Source of the DNA: Pseudomonas poae
Lineage (GTDB): Bacteria > Pseudomonadota > Gammaproteobacteria > Pseudomonadales > Pseudomonadaceae
Assembly: GCA_004000515.1 (NCBI GenBank)
Contig: CP034537.1
Coordinates: 1,798,001-1,862,000, forward strand
DNA length: 64,000 bases
Direction: 5' to 3'
The notes under the pieces are model-generated. The model had not been told where the DNA came from. It saw nothing but the letters and a program-made list of their open reading frames with translations, and ran no database searches. Positions 30,186 through 39,844 of this stretch are shown here, one piece after another (within the stretch, counting starts at the first letter, position 1; each line of letters opens with the position of its first letter). Both the position numbers and the translations under genes were made by a program.

Positions 30186-30710
30186 ATGACCGAGTCGCAA
30201 ACCGCCTTTGAGCTGTTGCTGGACATCGACCGCCGCTGCCGCCTGCTGGCCGCCGACCTGCCGTCGCAGGAAACCCGCCTGCAGCGTTGGAGCGGCATCG
30301 GCTTTCGCGTGGGGCTGCATTGGTACGTAGCGCCCATGGGCGAAGTCGCCGAAGTCCTGCATGAACCGCGCTGCACCTTGATGCCCGGGGTGAAGGCCTG
30401 GGTCAAGGGCGTGGCCAACCTGCGCGGGCGCCTGTTGCCGGTGATGGACCTGGGCGGGTTTCTCGGCCTTGAACTGTCCAGGGCACGCAAGCAACGGCGA
30501 GTGCTGGTGGTGGAATACAACGACTTGTTTGTCGGGCTGCTGGTGGACGAGGTGGTAGGCATGCAGCATTTCGCGCAAGACGCATTGCAGGCGAACGCCG
30601 TTCCCGGCGCGCCGTTTATCCAGGGCCAGTTCGACGGCGAACCGCTGTGGCAGGTCTTCAGCCCCTTCGCCCTGGCGCAGGCCCCAGGCTTCATGGATGT
30701 TGCCGCATGA
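30186..30710 (+). CDS. pilI: CheW-like coupling protein PilI
   Basis: 174 residues with a CheW domain (about residues 45-170): the segments WYVAPMGEVAEVL, VKGVANLRGRLLPVMDLGGF and LVDEVVGMQHF match the family. It should link PilJ to the ChpA kinase. Its stop overlaps the pilJ start by 4 bp. Confidence 0.92.
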   Translation: MTESQTAFELLLDIDRRCRLLAADLPSQETRLQRWSGIGFRVGLHWYVAPMGEVAEVLHEPRCTLMPGVKAWVKGVANLRGRLLPVMDLGGFLGLELSRARKQRRVLVVEYNDLFVGLLVDEVVGMQHFAQDALQANAVPGAPFIQGQFDGEPLWQVFSPFALAQAPGFMDVAA

Positions 30711-32757
30711 CCACCGTGACCACGCCCAAACCCCAAGCCGCGTCGCGCAGCCGTTCGCAGATCATCGTGCTGTTTATCGCGCTGATCGTGTTCATCATGC
30801 TGCTGTTCGCCAACTTTGCGTACCTCAACACCCAGTCCACCTACGACAAGCAGTACATCGGCCATGCCGGTGAGTTGCGGGTGCTGTCCCAGCGCATTGC
30901 CAAGAACGCCACCGAAGCCGCCGCCGGCAAGGCTGCGGCGTTCAAGCTTTTGGGCGATGCGCGCAACGACTTCGCCCAGCGTTGGGGCTACCTGAAAAGG
31001 GCGACCCTGAAACCGGCCTGCCCGCCGCGCCCAGTGCGGTACGCGCCGAAATGCGCGCCGTGCAGACCGATTGGGAAGCGCTGCTGAAAAACACCGATGC
31101 GATCCTGGCCAGCGAGCAGACGGTCCTGTCCTTGCACCAAGTGGCTGCGACCCTGGCTGAAACCGTGCCGCAATTGCAAATGGAGTCTGAGAAGGTCGTC
31201 GACATCCTGCTGCAACGCGGCGCCCCGGCCAGCCAGGTAGCGTTGGCCCAGCGCCAGTCGTTGCTGGCCGAACGCATTCTGGGCGCGGTCAACACCGTGC
31301 TCGCCGGCGACGAAACCGCCGCCCAGGCTGCCGATGCCTTTGGCCGCGACGCCAACCGATTCGGCCAGGTACTCAACGGCATGCTGCAGGGCAACGCCGG
31401 GCTGCGTATCACCCAGGTCGAAGACCACGATGCACGGGCGCGGTTGGCGGAAATCGCCGAGCTGTTCGAGTTCGTCTCCGGCTCCGTGGATGAAATCCTC
31501 GAAACCTCGCCGCAACTGTTCCAGGTGCGCGCCTCGGCGAGCAACATCTTCAACCTCTCGCAAACCCTGCTCGATGAAGCCTCGCACCTGGCCACCGGTT
31601 TTGAAAACCTCGCCAGCGGGCGCACCTTCGATACCATCGGCGGTTATGTGCTGGGCTTGCTGGCGCTGGCCTCGATCATCCTGATCGGGCTGGTGATGGT
31701 GCGCGAAACCAACCGCCAGCTGCATGAAACCGCCGAGAAGAACGAGCGCAACCAGAACGCGATCATGCGCCTGCTGGATGAAATCGAAGACCTGGCAGAC
31801 GGCGACCTGACGGTGACCGCCTCGGTGACCGAAGACTTCACCGGCACCATCGCCGACTCCATCAACTATTCCGTCGACCAACTGCGCGACCTGGTGGCCA
31901 CCATCAACCTCACCGCCGGCCAAGTCGCCGGTGCGGTGCAGGATACCCAGGCCACCGCCATGCACCTGGCCCAGGCCTCGGAACACCAGGCCCAACAAAT
32001 CGCCGAAGCTTCCACGGCGATCAACCAGATGGCCCAGTCCATCGACCAGGTATCGGCCAATGCCGCCGAGTCCTCGGCGGTGGCGGAGCGCTCGGTAGAG
32101 ATCGCCAACAAGGGCAATGAGGTGGTGCACAACACCATCCATGGCATGGACAACATTCGCGAGCAGATCCAGGACACCGCCAAGCGCATCAAGCGCCTGG
32201 GCGAGTCGTCCCAGGAGATCGGCGACATCGTCAGCCTGATCGACGACATCGCCGACCAGACCAACATCCTCGCCCTCAATGCCGCGATCCAGGCCAGCAT
32301 GGCCGGGGATGCCGGGCGCGGTTTCGCCGTGGTGGCCGATGAAGTGCAACGGCTGGCCGAACGTTCGTCGGCGGCCACGCGGCAGATCGAAACCCTGGTG
32401 CGGGCGATTCAGGCCGACACCAACGAAGCGGTGATCTCCATGGAGCAGACCACCACCGAAGTGGTGCGTGGGGCACGCCTGGCGCAGGACGCCGGGGTGG
32501 CACTGGAAGAGATCGAAGGCGTGTCGAAGACCTTGGCGGCGTTGATCCAGAGCATCTCGAATGCAGCGCAGCAACAGACGAGTTCGGCGGGGCAGATTTC
32601 GTTGACGATGAATGTGATTCAGCAGATCACGACGCAGACGTCTTCGGGGTCGACGGCGACTGCGGAGAGCATCGGCAACTTAGCGAAAATGGCAAGCCAG
32701 TTGCGCCGCTCGGTGTCCGGCTTCACCCTACCAGCGGCCAAACAGGCCGATGATTGA
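30707..32757 (+). CDS. pilJ: Methyl-accepting chemotaxis protein PilJ, frameshifted as sequenced
   Basis: About 683 residues. The N-terminal membrane helix ([19 protein letters not shown]) is followed by the PilJ-type periplasmic sensing region, a second helix near [15 protein letters not shown], a HAMP-like segment and the cytoplasmic signalling domain with [15 protein letters not shown] and the hairpin-tip residues around [12 protein letters not shown]. The A-run 30995-30998 is one base short, between WGYLK and KGDPETGLP. The next gene in P. aeruginosa is pilK (methyltransferase), which is absent here. Confidence 0.93.
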
Positions 32758-32770
32758 AATGCAGTCAAAC

Positions 32771-32859
32771 TGTGGGAGCTGGCTTGCCTGCGATAGCGGT
32801 GGGTCAACTACACAGGTATCAACTGACTAGCCGCCATCGCAGGCAAGCCAGCTCCCACA
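32771..32859. repeat. REP doublet, class GGAGCTGGCTTGCC, between pilJ and chpA
   Basis: TGTGGGAGCTGGCTTGCCTG and its inverse flank about 45 bp. It fills the gap between pilJ and chpA, exactly where pilK lies in P. aeruginosa. Most doublets in this window sit at transcription unit ends, so this one inside the cluster is unusual. Confidence 0.9.
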
Positions 32860-32917
32860 GTTGATCTCCATTGTTTCTGGCAGCACCCGCAACTCAAAAA
32901 TTCTCACCGGAGTGAAT

Positions 32918-35900
32918 ATGGTTGATCGGCACGACTACGTGGCCCTCGAATGGGTCAAGGGCGACATTGCCGAAACCCTGAAACAGGCACGTTCGGCGCT
33001 GGACGCCTTTGTCGAAACCGCCGACGGCGAGGCTATCAGCGAGTGCCTGGCGGGCGTTCACCAAGTGCATGGCGCGCTGCAAATGGTCGAGTTCTACGGC
33101 GCAGCATTGTTGGCCGAAGAGATCGAAGAACTGGCCCTGGCGCTCCAGTCCGGGCATGTCAGCCAACGCGAAGAAAGCATCCGCCTGCTGCAACAGGCCC
33201 TCAATCAATTGCCGCTGTACCTGGACCGCGTGCACAGCGCCCGCCGCGACCTGCCGCTGGTGGTGTTGCCGCTGCTCAACGACCTGCGCAGCGCGCGCGG
33301 TGAAAGCCTGCTGTCGGAGACCAGCCTGTTCAGCCCACAGCTGCTGTCGATTGCGCCGTTGCCGGATGAAGCCCTGGCCCAACGTGCATCCGCCGATCTG
33401 CAAGACCAACTGCGCCAATGGCACCAACTGTTGCAACAAGCCCTGGCCGGCTTGCTGCGCGAAGATCATGGCCCCAGCAACCTGGAAGACATGGCGCGGG
33501 TGTTCGCACGCCTTGAAGCACTGTGCCAGGGCGCCCCGTTGCTGCCGCTGTGGCAAGTTACCTCGGCATTGGTCGAAGGCATGCTCACTGGCGTGATCGC
33601 CAATAGCCCTGCGCTGCGCAGCCTGCTCAAAGCCAGTGACAAACAGCTCAAGCGATTGCTCGCCCAGGGTATCGGCGGCATCAACCAGCCGGCACCGGAT
33701 GAGCTGCTCAAGAGCCTGTTGTTCTATGTCGCCAAAGTCACCCGGCCAACGCCGCGCATGCAGAGTTTGAAGGAGCGCTACGGCCTGGACGAAGCCTTGC
33801 CCGACAGCGCCGTGGTCGATGCCGAGCGCGCCCGCCTTGCCGGGCCGGACCGCAATGCCATGGGCTCGGTACTCGGTGCGCTGTGCGAGGAACTGGTGCG
33901 GGTCAAGGAGCGCCTCGATCTGTTCGTGCGCAGCGACCGTCAGCACACCAGTGACCTGGACGCGCTGCTGGCGCCGCTGCGACAGATCGCCGACACCTTG
34001 GCCGTGCTGGGTTTCGGCCAGCCGCGCAAAGTCATCATCGACCAACTGGCCGTGGTGCTGAGCCTGGTCCAGGGTCAGCGCGAGCCTAATGACGCGGTGC
34101 TGATGGACGTCGCCGGCGCCTTGCTCTACGTCGAGGCAACGTTGGCAGGCATGGTAGGCACCGTCGAGCCGGAAAGCCGCGAAGAAAGCCGCTTGCCCAC
34201 CACTGACCTGACCCAGATCCACCAGTTGGTGATCCGTGAGTGCTGCCAGTGCCTGAAGCAGGCGAAAGAGTTGGTCATCGACTGCATTGAAGCCGATTGG
34301 GACCGGCAGCGCATGGAGTCGCTGCCCGAAGTGCTGAGCCAGGTGCGCGGTGCACTGTCCATGATTCCCCTGCCACGGGCGGCGAGCCTGATGCGCGGCT
34401 GCGCCGATTACGTCGACGAACAATTGATGGTCGAGGGCAGCCGCCCGCCCGAGTCGCAGTTGGGGCATTTTGCCGATGTGATCAGCAGCTTGGAGTACTA
34501 CCTGGAGCGCATGCTCCAAGACCCGGACGCCGATGGCGAGCGCGTGTTGGAACTGGCCACGCAAGGCTTGGCAGCCTTGGGTTACCTGCCGGCTGAAAAG
34601 CCGTGGCGCCAGGCGCTGGTTGCGCCGGACGGTGTGCTGTCCAGCGAGGTTGCTCCCAACCAATCCCAGTTCGACGCATTGGCCAGCCCCACATCGCGGC
34701 TGAACCCGCCAGCGTTGCAACGCCCCGGCAGCCTGCTACCGCCACCGGCCGATGAAGCGCCGATTGACGACGAGCTGCGCGAAGTCTTCCTCGAAGAAAC
34801 CGATGAAGTCCTCGAAGTACTGCACCGCTACTTGCCCAACAGCGCCGACAAAACCGCACAAGGCGAAATGCGCCGGGCCTTCCACACGCTCAAGGGCAGC
34901 GGCCGCATGGTCCGCGCCCTGGTGTTGGCCGAACTGGCCTGGGCCGTGGAAAACCTGCTCAACCGCGTGCTGGAACGCAGCGTAGTCCTGGGCCCCGAGG
35001 TACAACAGGTCCTGGATGAAGCCGTAGCCCTGCTGCCGGAATTGATCGACGACTTCGCCACCGACGACCAGCATCAGCGGAACGAAGTCGATGCCTTGGC
35101 CGCTCGCGCCCATGCGCTGGCCAGCGGTGCCCAGGTGCCGGCCGCCGAAGCCCACGACCCGATGTTGCTGGAGATCTTCCGCAACGAAGCCCAAAGCCAC
35201 CTGGAAAGTATCAACCACTTCCTGCAACAGGCCGCCGAACACGTGCCGCTGCAAGTCAGCGATGAACTGCAGCGCGCCCTGCATACCCTCAAAGGCAGCG
35301 CCTACATGGCCGGTGTGCTGCCCATTGCCGAACTGGCGCGCCCGCTGGATCACCTGACCCGCGAATACAAAGCCCATCGCCTGCCGCTGGACCTGGACGA
35401 GGTGGAATTGCTGCTGGAGGCCGAGGGCCTGTTCCAGCGTGGGCTGCGTCACCTGGACAGCGACCCCTTGGCGCCGATCAAAGGTGCGCAAGACCTGATC
35501 AACCGCACCCAAAGTCTGCTGGATCAACAGTTGGCTGCGTTGCTCGACGCTCCCAACACCGGCCTGCGCATCAAGCGCGACCCGCAACTGATCGCCAACT
35601 TCCTGGCCCAGGGCATGGACATTCTGCTCGACGCCGAAAGCCTGCTGCGCCGCTGGCAACAGCACCCCGGCGAGCGCCAGGAGCTCACTGCGTTGCTGGA
35701 CGAATTGACCACGCTGGGGGAGGGCGCGCACATCGCCGACCTGCACCCCATCGATGAGTTGTGCGAAGCCTTGCTCGACCTGTATGGCGCCGTGGAAGAA
35801 AGCAGCCTGGCGGTCAGCGAACGGTTTTTCCATGAGGCCGAACAGGCCCATGAAGCGCTGATCAACATGCTCGATCAACTGGCTGCCGGCCAGGAGGTCA

Positions 35901-38737
35901 GCCCGGCACCGGCGCGTGTCGAGGCCCTGCGCGAGCTGCTGGACGAAGCGCTTGATCCGTCCGCGACCGGCCTGATCAAAAGCGATGGCAGCCGTACGCT
36001 GAGTATTTCCGAGTTGGGCGCCGCGACAAAGCAGCTGGATCATGAAACGGCGATGGACGATGAGATCGTCGAGATCTTCCTCGAAGAAGCCGTGGATATC
36101 CTCGACAGCGCCGGGCAGTCCCTCAAACGCTGGTTGCTGGAACCCGATAGCGCCGCGCCGTTGTCCTCGTTGCAGCGCGATCTGCACACCCTCAAGGGCG
36201 GTGCGCGCATGGCCGAAATCGGACCGATTGGCGACCTGGCCCACGAGCTGGAATGCCTTTACGAAGGCCTGGTGGACCGGCGCTACAGCTACAGCGCCGA
36301 GCTGTCCCAGGTGCTGATGGCCAGCCACGAGCGGCTGGCCTTGCAGTTGGAGGAACTGCAACACCATCAAGCCTTGAGCGACAGCGCCGAGCTGGTTGCC
36401 AAGGTGCGGGCATTGCGTCAGAGCAGCCCGCCCGCGACGCCCGCCGTGGTGGAGAAAGCCTCGGGCGCCGATCCGGAGTTGCTGGATATCTTCCTCGAAG
36501 AAGCCGCCGATATTCTCGACAGCTCCAGCGGTGCTTTGCTGCGTTGGCAGGCCGAGCCCGGCAACCGCCAAGAGGTGGAAACCCTGCTGCGTGATTTGCA
36601 CACCCTCAAGGGCGGTGCGCGCATGGTCGAGATCGGGCCGATTGGCGATTTGGCCCACGAGTTGGAGTTTCTCTACGAAGGCTTATCTGCAGGTTTACTG
36701 GCGCCCTCGGCGGAATTGTTCGCGCTGTTGCAAGGCTGCCATGACCGCTTGGCGCAGATGATCGATGCGGTGGCGGATGGCTTGCCGGTGGGGTCGGTGG
36801 ACAAGCTCATCGAGCGCATCAAAAGCCTGGTGCACCCGAGCGACGAACCGGTAGTGCCGGTTGCACTGCCGGCAGGCAAGGCCGAGGCGGTCGTGGACCC
36901 GGCCGCCGACATGGTGAAAATCTCCGCCGACCTGTTGGACGACCTGGTCAACCTGGCCGGCGAAACCTCGATATTCCGAGGCCGTATCGAACAGCAGGTC
37001 AACGACGCACGCATAGCGCTCAACGAGGTGGAAACCACGATTGAGCGTATGCGCGACCAACTGCGTCGTCTCGACACCGAAACCCAAGGGCGCATCCTCA
37101 GTCGCCAGCAGGCCGAGGCCGAGCGCTTGGGGTATGAAGAATTCGATCCGCTGGAAATGGACCGCCATTCCCAGTTGCAGCAGCTGTCCCGTGCACTCTC
37201 CGAATCGGTGTCCGACCTGCTCGACCTCAAGGACACGCTCGACAGCCGCAATCAGGACGCCCACGACCTGTTGCAGCAACAGGCGCGCATCAACACCGAG
37301 TTGCAAGAAGGCCTGATGCGTACGCGCATGGTGCCGTTCGAACGCATGCTGCCGCGCCTCAAGCGCATCGTGCGTCAGGTGGCGGAAGAGCTCGGCAAGG
37401 ACGTGGAATTTGTCGTCGGCAATGCCGAAGGCGAGATGGACCGCAACGTCCTGGAACGCATGGCGGCGCCGCTGGAACATATGCTGCGCAACGCCGTCGA
37501 CCATGGTTTGGAGTCCCGCGAGGCGCGGCTGCTGGCGGGTAAACCCGAGAAGGGTCGCATCACCCTGGACCTGACCCACGAAGGTGGCGATATCGTCTTC
37601 GACATGCGCGACGACGGCGCGGGCGTGCCGTTGGAGGCCGTGCGGCGCAAGGCGATCAAGCGTGGTTTGCTCGACCCCCATCAAGAGATCAGCGACCGCG
37701 ACGTGTTGCAGTTCATCCTGCAGCCGGGCTTCTCCACCGCCGAAAAAATCACGCAGATTTCCGGGCGTGGCGTGGGCATGGACGTGGTGCATGAAGAAGT
37801 GCGTCAGCTGGGTGGCTCGATGTTCATTGAGTCGACACCGGGCATGGGCGTGCATTTTCGCATTCGCTTGCCGTTCACCGTGTCGGTCAACCGTGCGCTG
37901 ATGGTGCAGTGCGCCGACGACCAATACGCGATCCCACTCAACACCATCGAAGGGTTGGTGCGGGTGCTGCCCCATGAGTTGGCGGGGCATTACCAACAAG
38001 ACCCGCCCTGTTACGAATACGCCGGCCAACGTTACGAGCTGTTTTATCTGGGCGACCTGCTGCATACCGTCAGCCGCCCAAAACTGCTGGGCCAATACCA
38101 GCCGGTGCCGGTGCTATTGGTGCAGTGCAATGAACGGCACGTGGCCGTGCATGTGGATGCCATGGCCGGTACGCGGGAGATTGTGGTCAAGGGCCTGGGG
38201 CCGCAGTTTGCCGGGGTTCAAGGGTTGTCCGGCGCGACCATTCTCGGCGATGGCCGTGTAGTGCTGATCATCGATTTGCTGGCACACATCCGCGCGCGCC
38301 AACCGGCGTTGCCGGCCCAGGTGGTGGATGCGCCGTTGATCCTCAACGACCCCCTGAAAAAGCGCCCGCTGTTGGTGTTGGTGGTGGACGACTCGGTCAC
38401 CGTGCGTAAAGTCACCAGCCGTCTGCTGGAGCGTAACGGCATGAACGTACTCACGGCCAAGGATGGTATCGATGCCATTGCCGTACTCGAAGAACACACC
38501 CCGGACCTGATGCTGCTCGACATTGAAATGCCGCGCATGGACGGCTTCGAAGTGGCCACCCAGGTGCGCAACGATCCGCGCCTGATGCGCCTGCCGATCA
38601 TCATGATCACCTCCCGCACCGGCCAGAAACACCGCGACCGCGCCATGGCCATTGGCGTGAATGACTACCTCGGCAAGCCGTACCAAGAGTCGGTGCTGCT
38701 GGAAAGCATCGCCTACTGGAGCAAGTCCCATGCTTGA
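32918..38737 (+). CDS. chpA: Hybrid chemosensory histidine kinase ChpA of the Pil-Chp system
   Basis: 1939 residues, intact. In order: a weak Hpt-like site (H48, VHQVHGAL); a Ser-type site (S474, LSQVRGAL); Hpt sites at H656 (AFHTLKGSGRM) and H789 (ALHTLKGSAYM); a Thr-type site (T931, ELTTLGEGAHIADL, aligned to the Hpt motif); Hpt sites at H1090 and H1228 (DLHTLKGGARM in both). Then come dimerisation (about 1331-1400), ATPase (about 1505-1650; NAVDHGLESRE, GRGVGMDVV), CheW (about 1655-1790) and a C-terminal receiver with Asp near 1868 (LLDIEMPRMDG). P. aeruginosa ChpA has one more Hpt and is longer. The start at 32918 follows a CGGAGTG site. It should phosphorylate PilG and PilH. Confidence 0.95.
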   Translation: MVDRHDYVALEWVKGDIAETLKQARSALDAFVETADGEAISECLAGVHQVHGALQMVEFYGAALLAEEIEELALALQSGHVSQREESIRLLQQALNQLPLYLDRVHSARRDLPLVVLPLLNDLRSARGESLLSETSLFSPQLLSIAPLPDEALAQRASADLQDQLRQWHQLLQQALAGLLREDHGPSNLEDMARVFARLEALCQGAPLLPLWQVTSALVEGMLTGVIANSPALRSLLKASDKQLKRLLAQGIGGINQPAPDELLKSLLFYVAKVTRPTPRMQSLKERYGLDEALPDSAVVDAERARLAGPDRNAMGSVLGALCEELVRVKERLDLFVRSDRQHTSDLDALLAPLRQIADTLAVLGFGQPRKVIIDQLAVVLSLVQGQREPNDAVLMDVAGALLYVEATLAGMVGTVEPESREESRLPTTDLTQIHQLVIRECCQCLKQAKELVIDCIEADWDRQRMESLPEVLSQVRGALSMIPLPRAASLMRGCADYVDEQLMVEGSRPPESQLGHFADVISSLEYYLERMLQDPDADGERVLELATQGLAALGYLPAEKPWRQALVAPDGVLSSEVAPNQSQFDALASPTSRLNPPALQRPGSLLPPPADEAPIDDELREVFLEETDEVLEVLHRYLPNSADKTAQGEMRRAFHTLKGSGRMVRALVLAELAWAVENLLNRVLERSVVLGPEVQQVLDEAVALLPELIDDFATDDQHQRNEVDALAARAHALASGAQVPAAEAHDPMLLEIFRNEAQSHLESINHFLQQAAEHVPLQVSDELQRALHTLKGSAYMAGVLPIAELARPLDHLTREYKAHRLPLDLDEVELLLEAEGLFQRGLRHLDSDPLAPIKGAQDLINRTQSLLDQQLAALLDAPNTGLRIKRDPQLIANFLAQGMDILLDAESLLRRWQQHPGERQELTALLDELTTLGEGAHIADLHPIDELCEALLDLYGAVEESSLAVSERFFHEAEQAHEALINMLDQLAAGQEVSPAPARVEALRELLDEALDPSATGLIKSDGSRTLSISELGAATKQLDHETAMDDEIVEIFLEEAVDILDSAGQSLKRWLLEPDSAAPLSSLQRDLHTLKGGARMAEIGPIGDLAHELECLYEGLVDRRYSYSAELSQVLMASHERLALQLEELQHHQALSDSAELVAKVRALRQSSPPATPAVVEKASGADPELLDIFLEEAADILDSSSGALLRWQAEPGNRQEVETLLRDLHTLKGGARMVEIGPIGDLAHELEFLYEGLSAGLLAPSAELFALLQGCHDRLAQMIDAVADGLPVGSVDKLIERIKSLVHPSDEPVVPVALPAGKAEAVVDPAADMVKISADLLDDLVNLAGETSIFRGRIEQQVNDARIALNEVETTIERMRDQLRRLDTETQGRILSRQQAEAERLGYEEFDPLEMDRHSQLQQLSRALSESVSDLLDLKDTLDSRNQDAHDLLQQQARINTELQEGLMRTRMVPFERMLPRLKRIVRQVAEELGKDVEFVVGNAEGEMDRNVLERMAAPLEHMLRNAVDHGLESREARLLAGKPEKGRITLDLTHEGGDIVFDMRDDGAGVPLEAVRRKAIKRGLLDPHQEISDRDVLQFILQPGFSTAEKITQISGRGVGMDVVHEEVRQLGGSMFIESTPGMGVHFRIRLPFTVSVNRALMVQCADDQYAIPLNTIEGLVRVLPHELAGHYQQDPPCYEYAGQRYELFYLGDLLHTVSRPKLLGQYQPVPVLLVQCNERHVAVHVDAMAGTREIVVKGLGPQFAGVQGLSGATILGDGRVVLIIDLLAHIRARQPALPAQVVDAPLILNDPLKKRPLLVLVVDDSVTVRKVTSRLLERNGMNVLTAKDGIDAIAVLEEHTPDLMLLDIEMPRMDGFEVATQVRNDPRLMRLPIIMITSRTGQKHRDRAMAIGVNDYLGKPYQESVLLESIAYWSKSHA

Positions 38738-39185
38738 CCACCGCACCAGTCAACTGACTGGCCTGCTGTTGCCCCTGGCTGACCGCCACCTGGTACTGCC
38801 CAACGTGGCCATCGCCGAGCTGATCGACTTCCAGCGCGGGGAACCGGCCAGCGACGCGCCGCCGTGGTACTTGCGACAAGTGACCTGGCGGGAGCAACAA
38901 CTGCCGCTGATCAGCTTTGAAGCGGTGTGCGGTGAAGCGGCCGTCACCGGCGAGCGCTCGCGCATCGTGGTGCTCAATGCCCTGGGCGGGCGGCCGACGT
39001 TGAAGTTCATTGCGTTGGTGATCCAGGGCATTCCCCGGTCGTACAAGCTCGATAGCCAGTTGAGTTATGTGGATGTGCCGTTGTGCCCGCTGGAACTGGC
39101 GGCGGTGCAGGTGGGGGAACATGTGGCGAAGGTGCCGGATTTGATGGGGTTGGAAGCGTTGCTGGTGGAGTCGGGGTTGGCCTGA
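38730..39185 (+). CDS. chpC: CheW-like coupling protein ChpC
   Basis: About 151 residues with one CheW domain: LLLPLADRHLVLPNVAIAEL and WREQQLPLISFEAV are the conserved strands. The ATG at 38730 overlaps the chpA stop by 8 bp, which leaves no room for a chpB methylesterase. In P. aeruginosa ChpC links additional receptors to ChpA and modulates twitching. Last gene of the cluster. Confidence 0.88.
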   Translation: MLDHRTSQLTGLLLPLADRHLVLPNVAIAELIDFQRGEPASDAPPWYLRQVTWREQQLPLISFEAVCGEAAVTGERSRIVVLNALGGRPTLKFIALVIQGIPRSYKLDSQLSYVDVPLCPLELAAVQVGEHVAKVPDLMGLEALLVESGLA

Positions 39186-39217
39186 CCCCCCGTTCTCAAA
39201 CCCTGTGAAGCTCAAAA

Positions 39218-39240
39218 TGTGGGAGCGGCGGTGCCCGCTA
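39218..39240. repeat. Single degraded REP sequence
   Basis: ATGTGGGAGCGGCGGTGCCC is a diverged REP core without a partner nearby. It runs up to the stop codon of higA. Confidence 0.6.
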
Positions 39241-39525
39241 CTCAATCCGCGCAAACCGCTCAATCACCGGCTGTTCCCGATGTTCGGCCTGCCACAAATC
39301 ATAGGCACTCTGCATCGACAACCATAACCTTCCGGTACTCACCCCGGCTCGCTCAAGTCGCACGGCCAAGTCTGGGCTTACTGGCGCGTGCCCATGCAAA
39401 ATCCTTGAAAACGTCTCACGGGCAAACCCAAGACGGCGGGCCATTTCGGTGATGGTGATGCCCAGTGCTGGGATCACATCTTCAAGCAGGATTTCGCCTG
39501 GGTGAGGTGGATTGTGCATCCCCAT
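39238..39525 (-). CDS. higA: HigA-type antitoxin (XRE helix-turn-helix)
   Basis: 95 residues starting MGMHNPPHPGEILLEDVIPA, the standard opening of the HigA/VapI antitoxin family, then a Cro/C1-type helix-turn-helix (ITEMARRLGFARETFSRILH). It lies 14 bp downstream of the toxin gene, so the order is toxin first, as in other higBA loci. It should neutralise HigB and repress the operon through the inverted repeat upstream of higB. Confidence 0.92.
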   Translation of the reverse strand: MGMHNPPHPGEILLEDVIPALGITITEMARRLGFARETFSRILHGHAPVSPDLAVRLERAGVSTGRLWLSMQSAYDLWQAEHREQPVIERFARIE

Positions 39526-39539
39526 ATCGATACCTCTAC

Positions 39540-39818
39540 TCAGTGGTAATCAAGATAATCAACCAGTTCGACTTGGTCGTCGAACATCCGAAAAATGATG
39601 CGCCAGTTACCACTGATACTGACGGACCAATAGTCGATAAGGTCGCCGTTCAACCGATGGAAACGCCAGCCGGGTAGGTTCAGTTCCTCGCTGTGTTCGG
39701 CTTTGTCGAGCACGATCAGAACACGCCGCAAGCGATTTGCATGATTTGCGTTGATCCCTTTGGTTGAACTGGTCTCATAGAAGGCTCTGAGGCCTTTATG
39801 TTTCCAGCTGACGATCAT
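39540..39818 (-). CDS. higB: HigB-type toxin (RelE/ParE superfamily mRNA interferase)
   Basis: 92 residues from the ATG at 39818. The pattern MIVSWKHKGLRAFYETSSTK, then LNLPGWRFHRLNGDLIDYWS and the C-terminal NWRIIFRMFDDQVELVDYLD is typical of HigB toxins, with conserved aromatic and basic residues in the last part. It is expected to cut mRNA on the ribosome. The frame is open upstream of 39818, but the chosen ATG gives the family length and sits next to the operator-like repeat. Confidence 0.92.
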   Translation of the reverse strand: MIVSWKHKGLRAFYETSSTKGINANHANRLRRVLIVLDKAEHSEELNLPGWRFHRLNGDLIDYWSVSISGNWRIIFRMFDDQVELVDYLDYH

Positions 39819-39827
39819 GGCGCGATT

Positions 39828-39844
39828 GTGATGTGATACATCAC
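39828..39844. promoter_or_regulatory. Inverted repeat, probable HigA operator
   Basis: GTGATGT-GAT-ACATCAC is a perfect 7-3-7 inverted repeat starting 10 bp before the higB ATG. Its place and symmetry fit autoregulation by the HigBA complex. Inferred from position; no binding data. Confidence 0.65.

Noticed and set aside
34736..36658. A 640-codon minus-strand open frame within chpA
   Set aside because: It mirrors the chpA Hpt repeats and has no domain of its own; the length is a result of GC-rich codon use.
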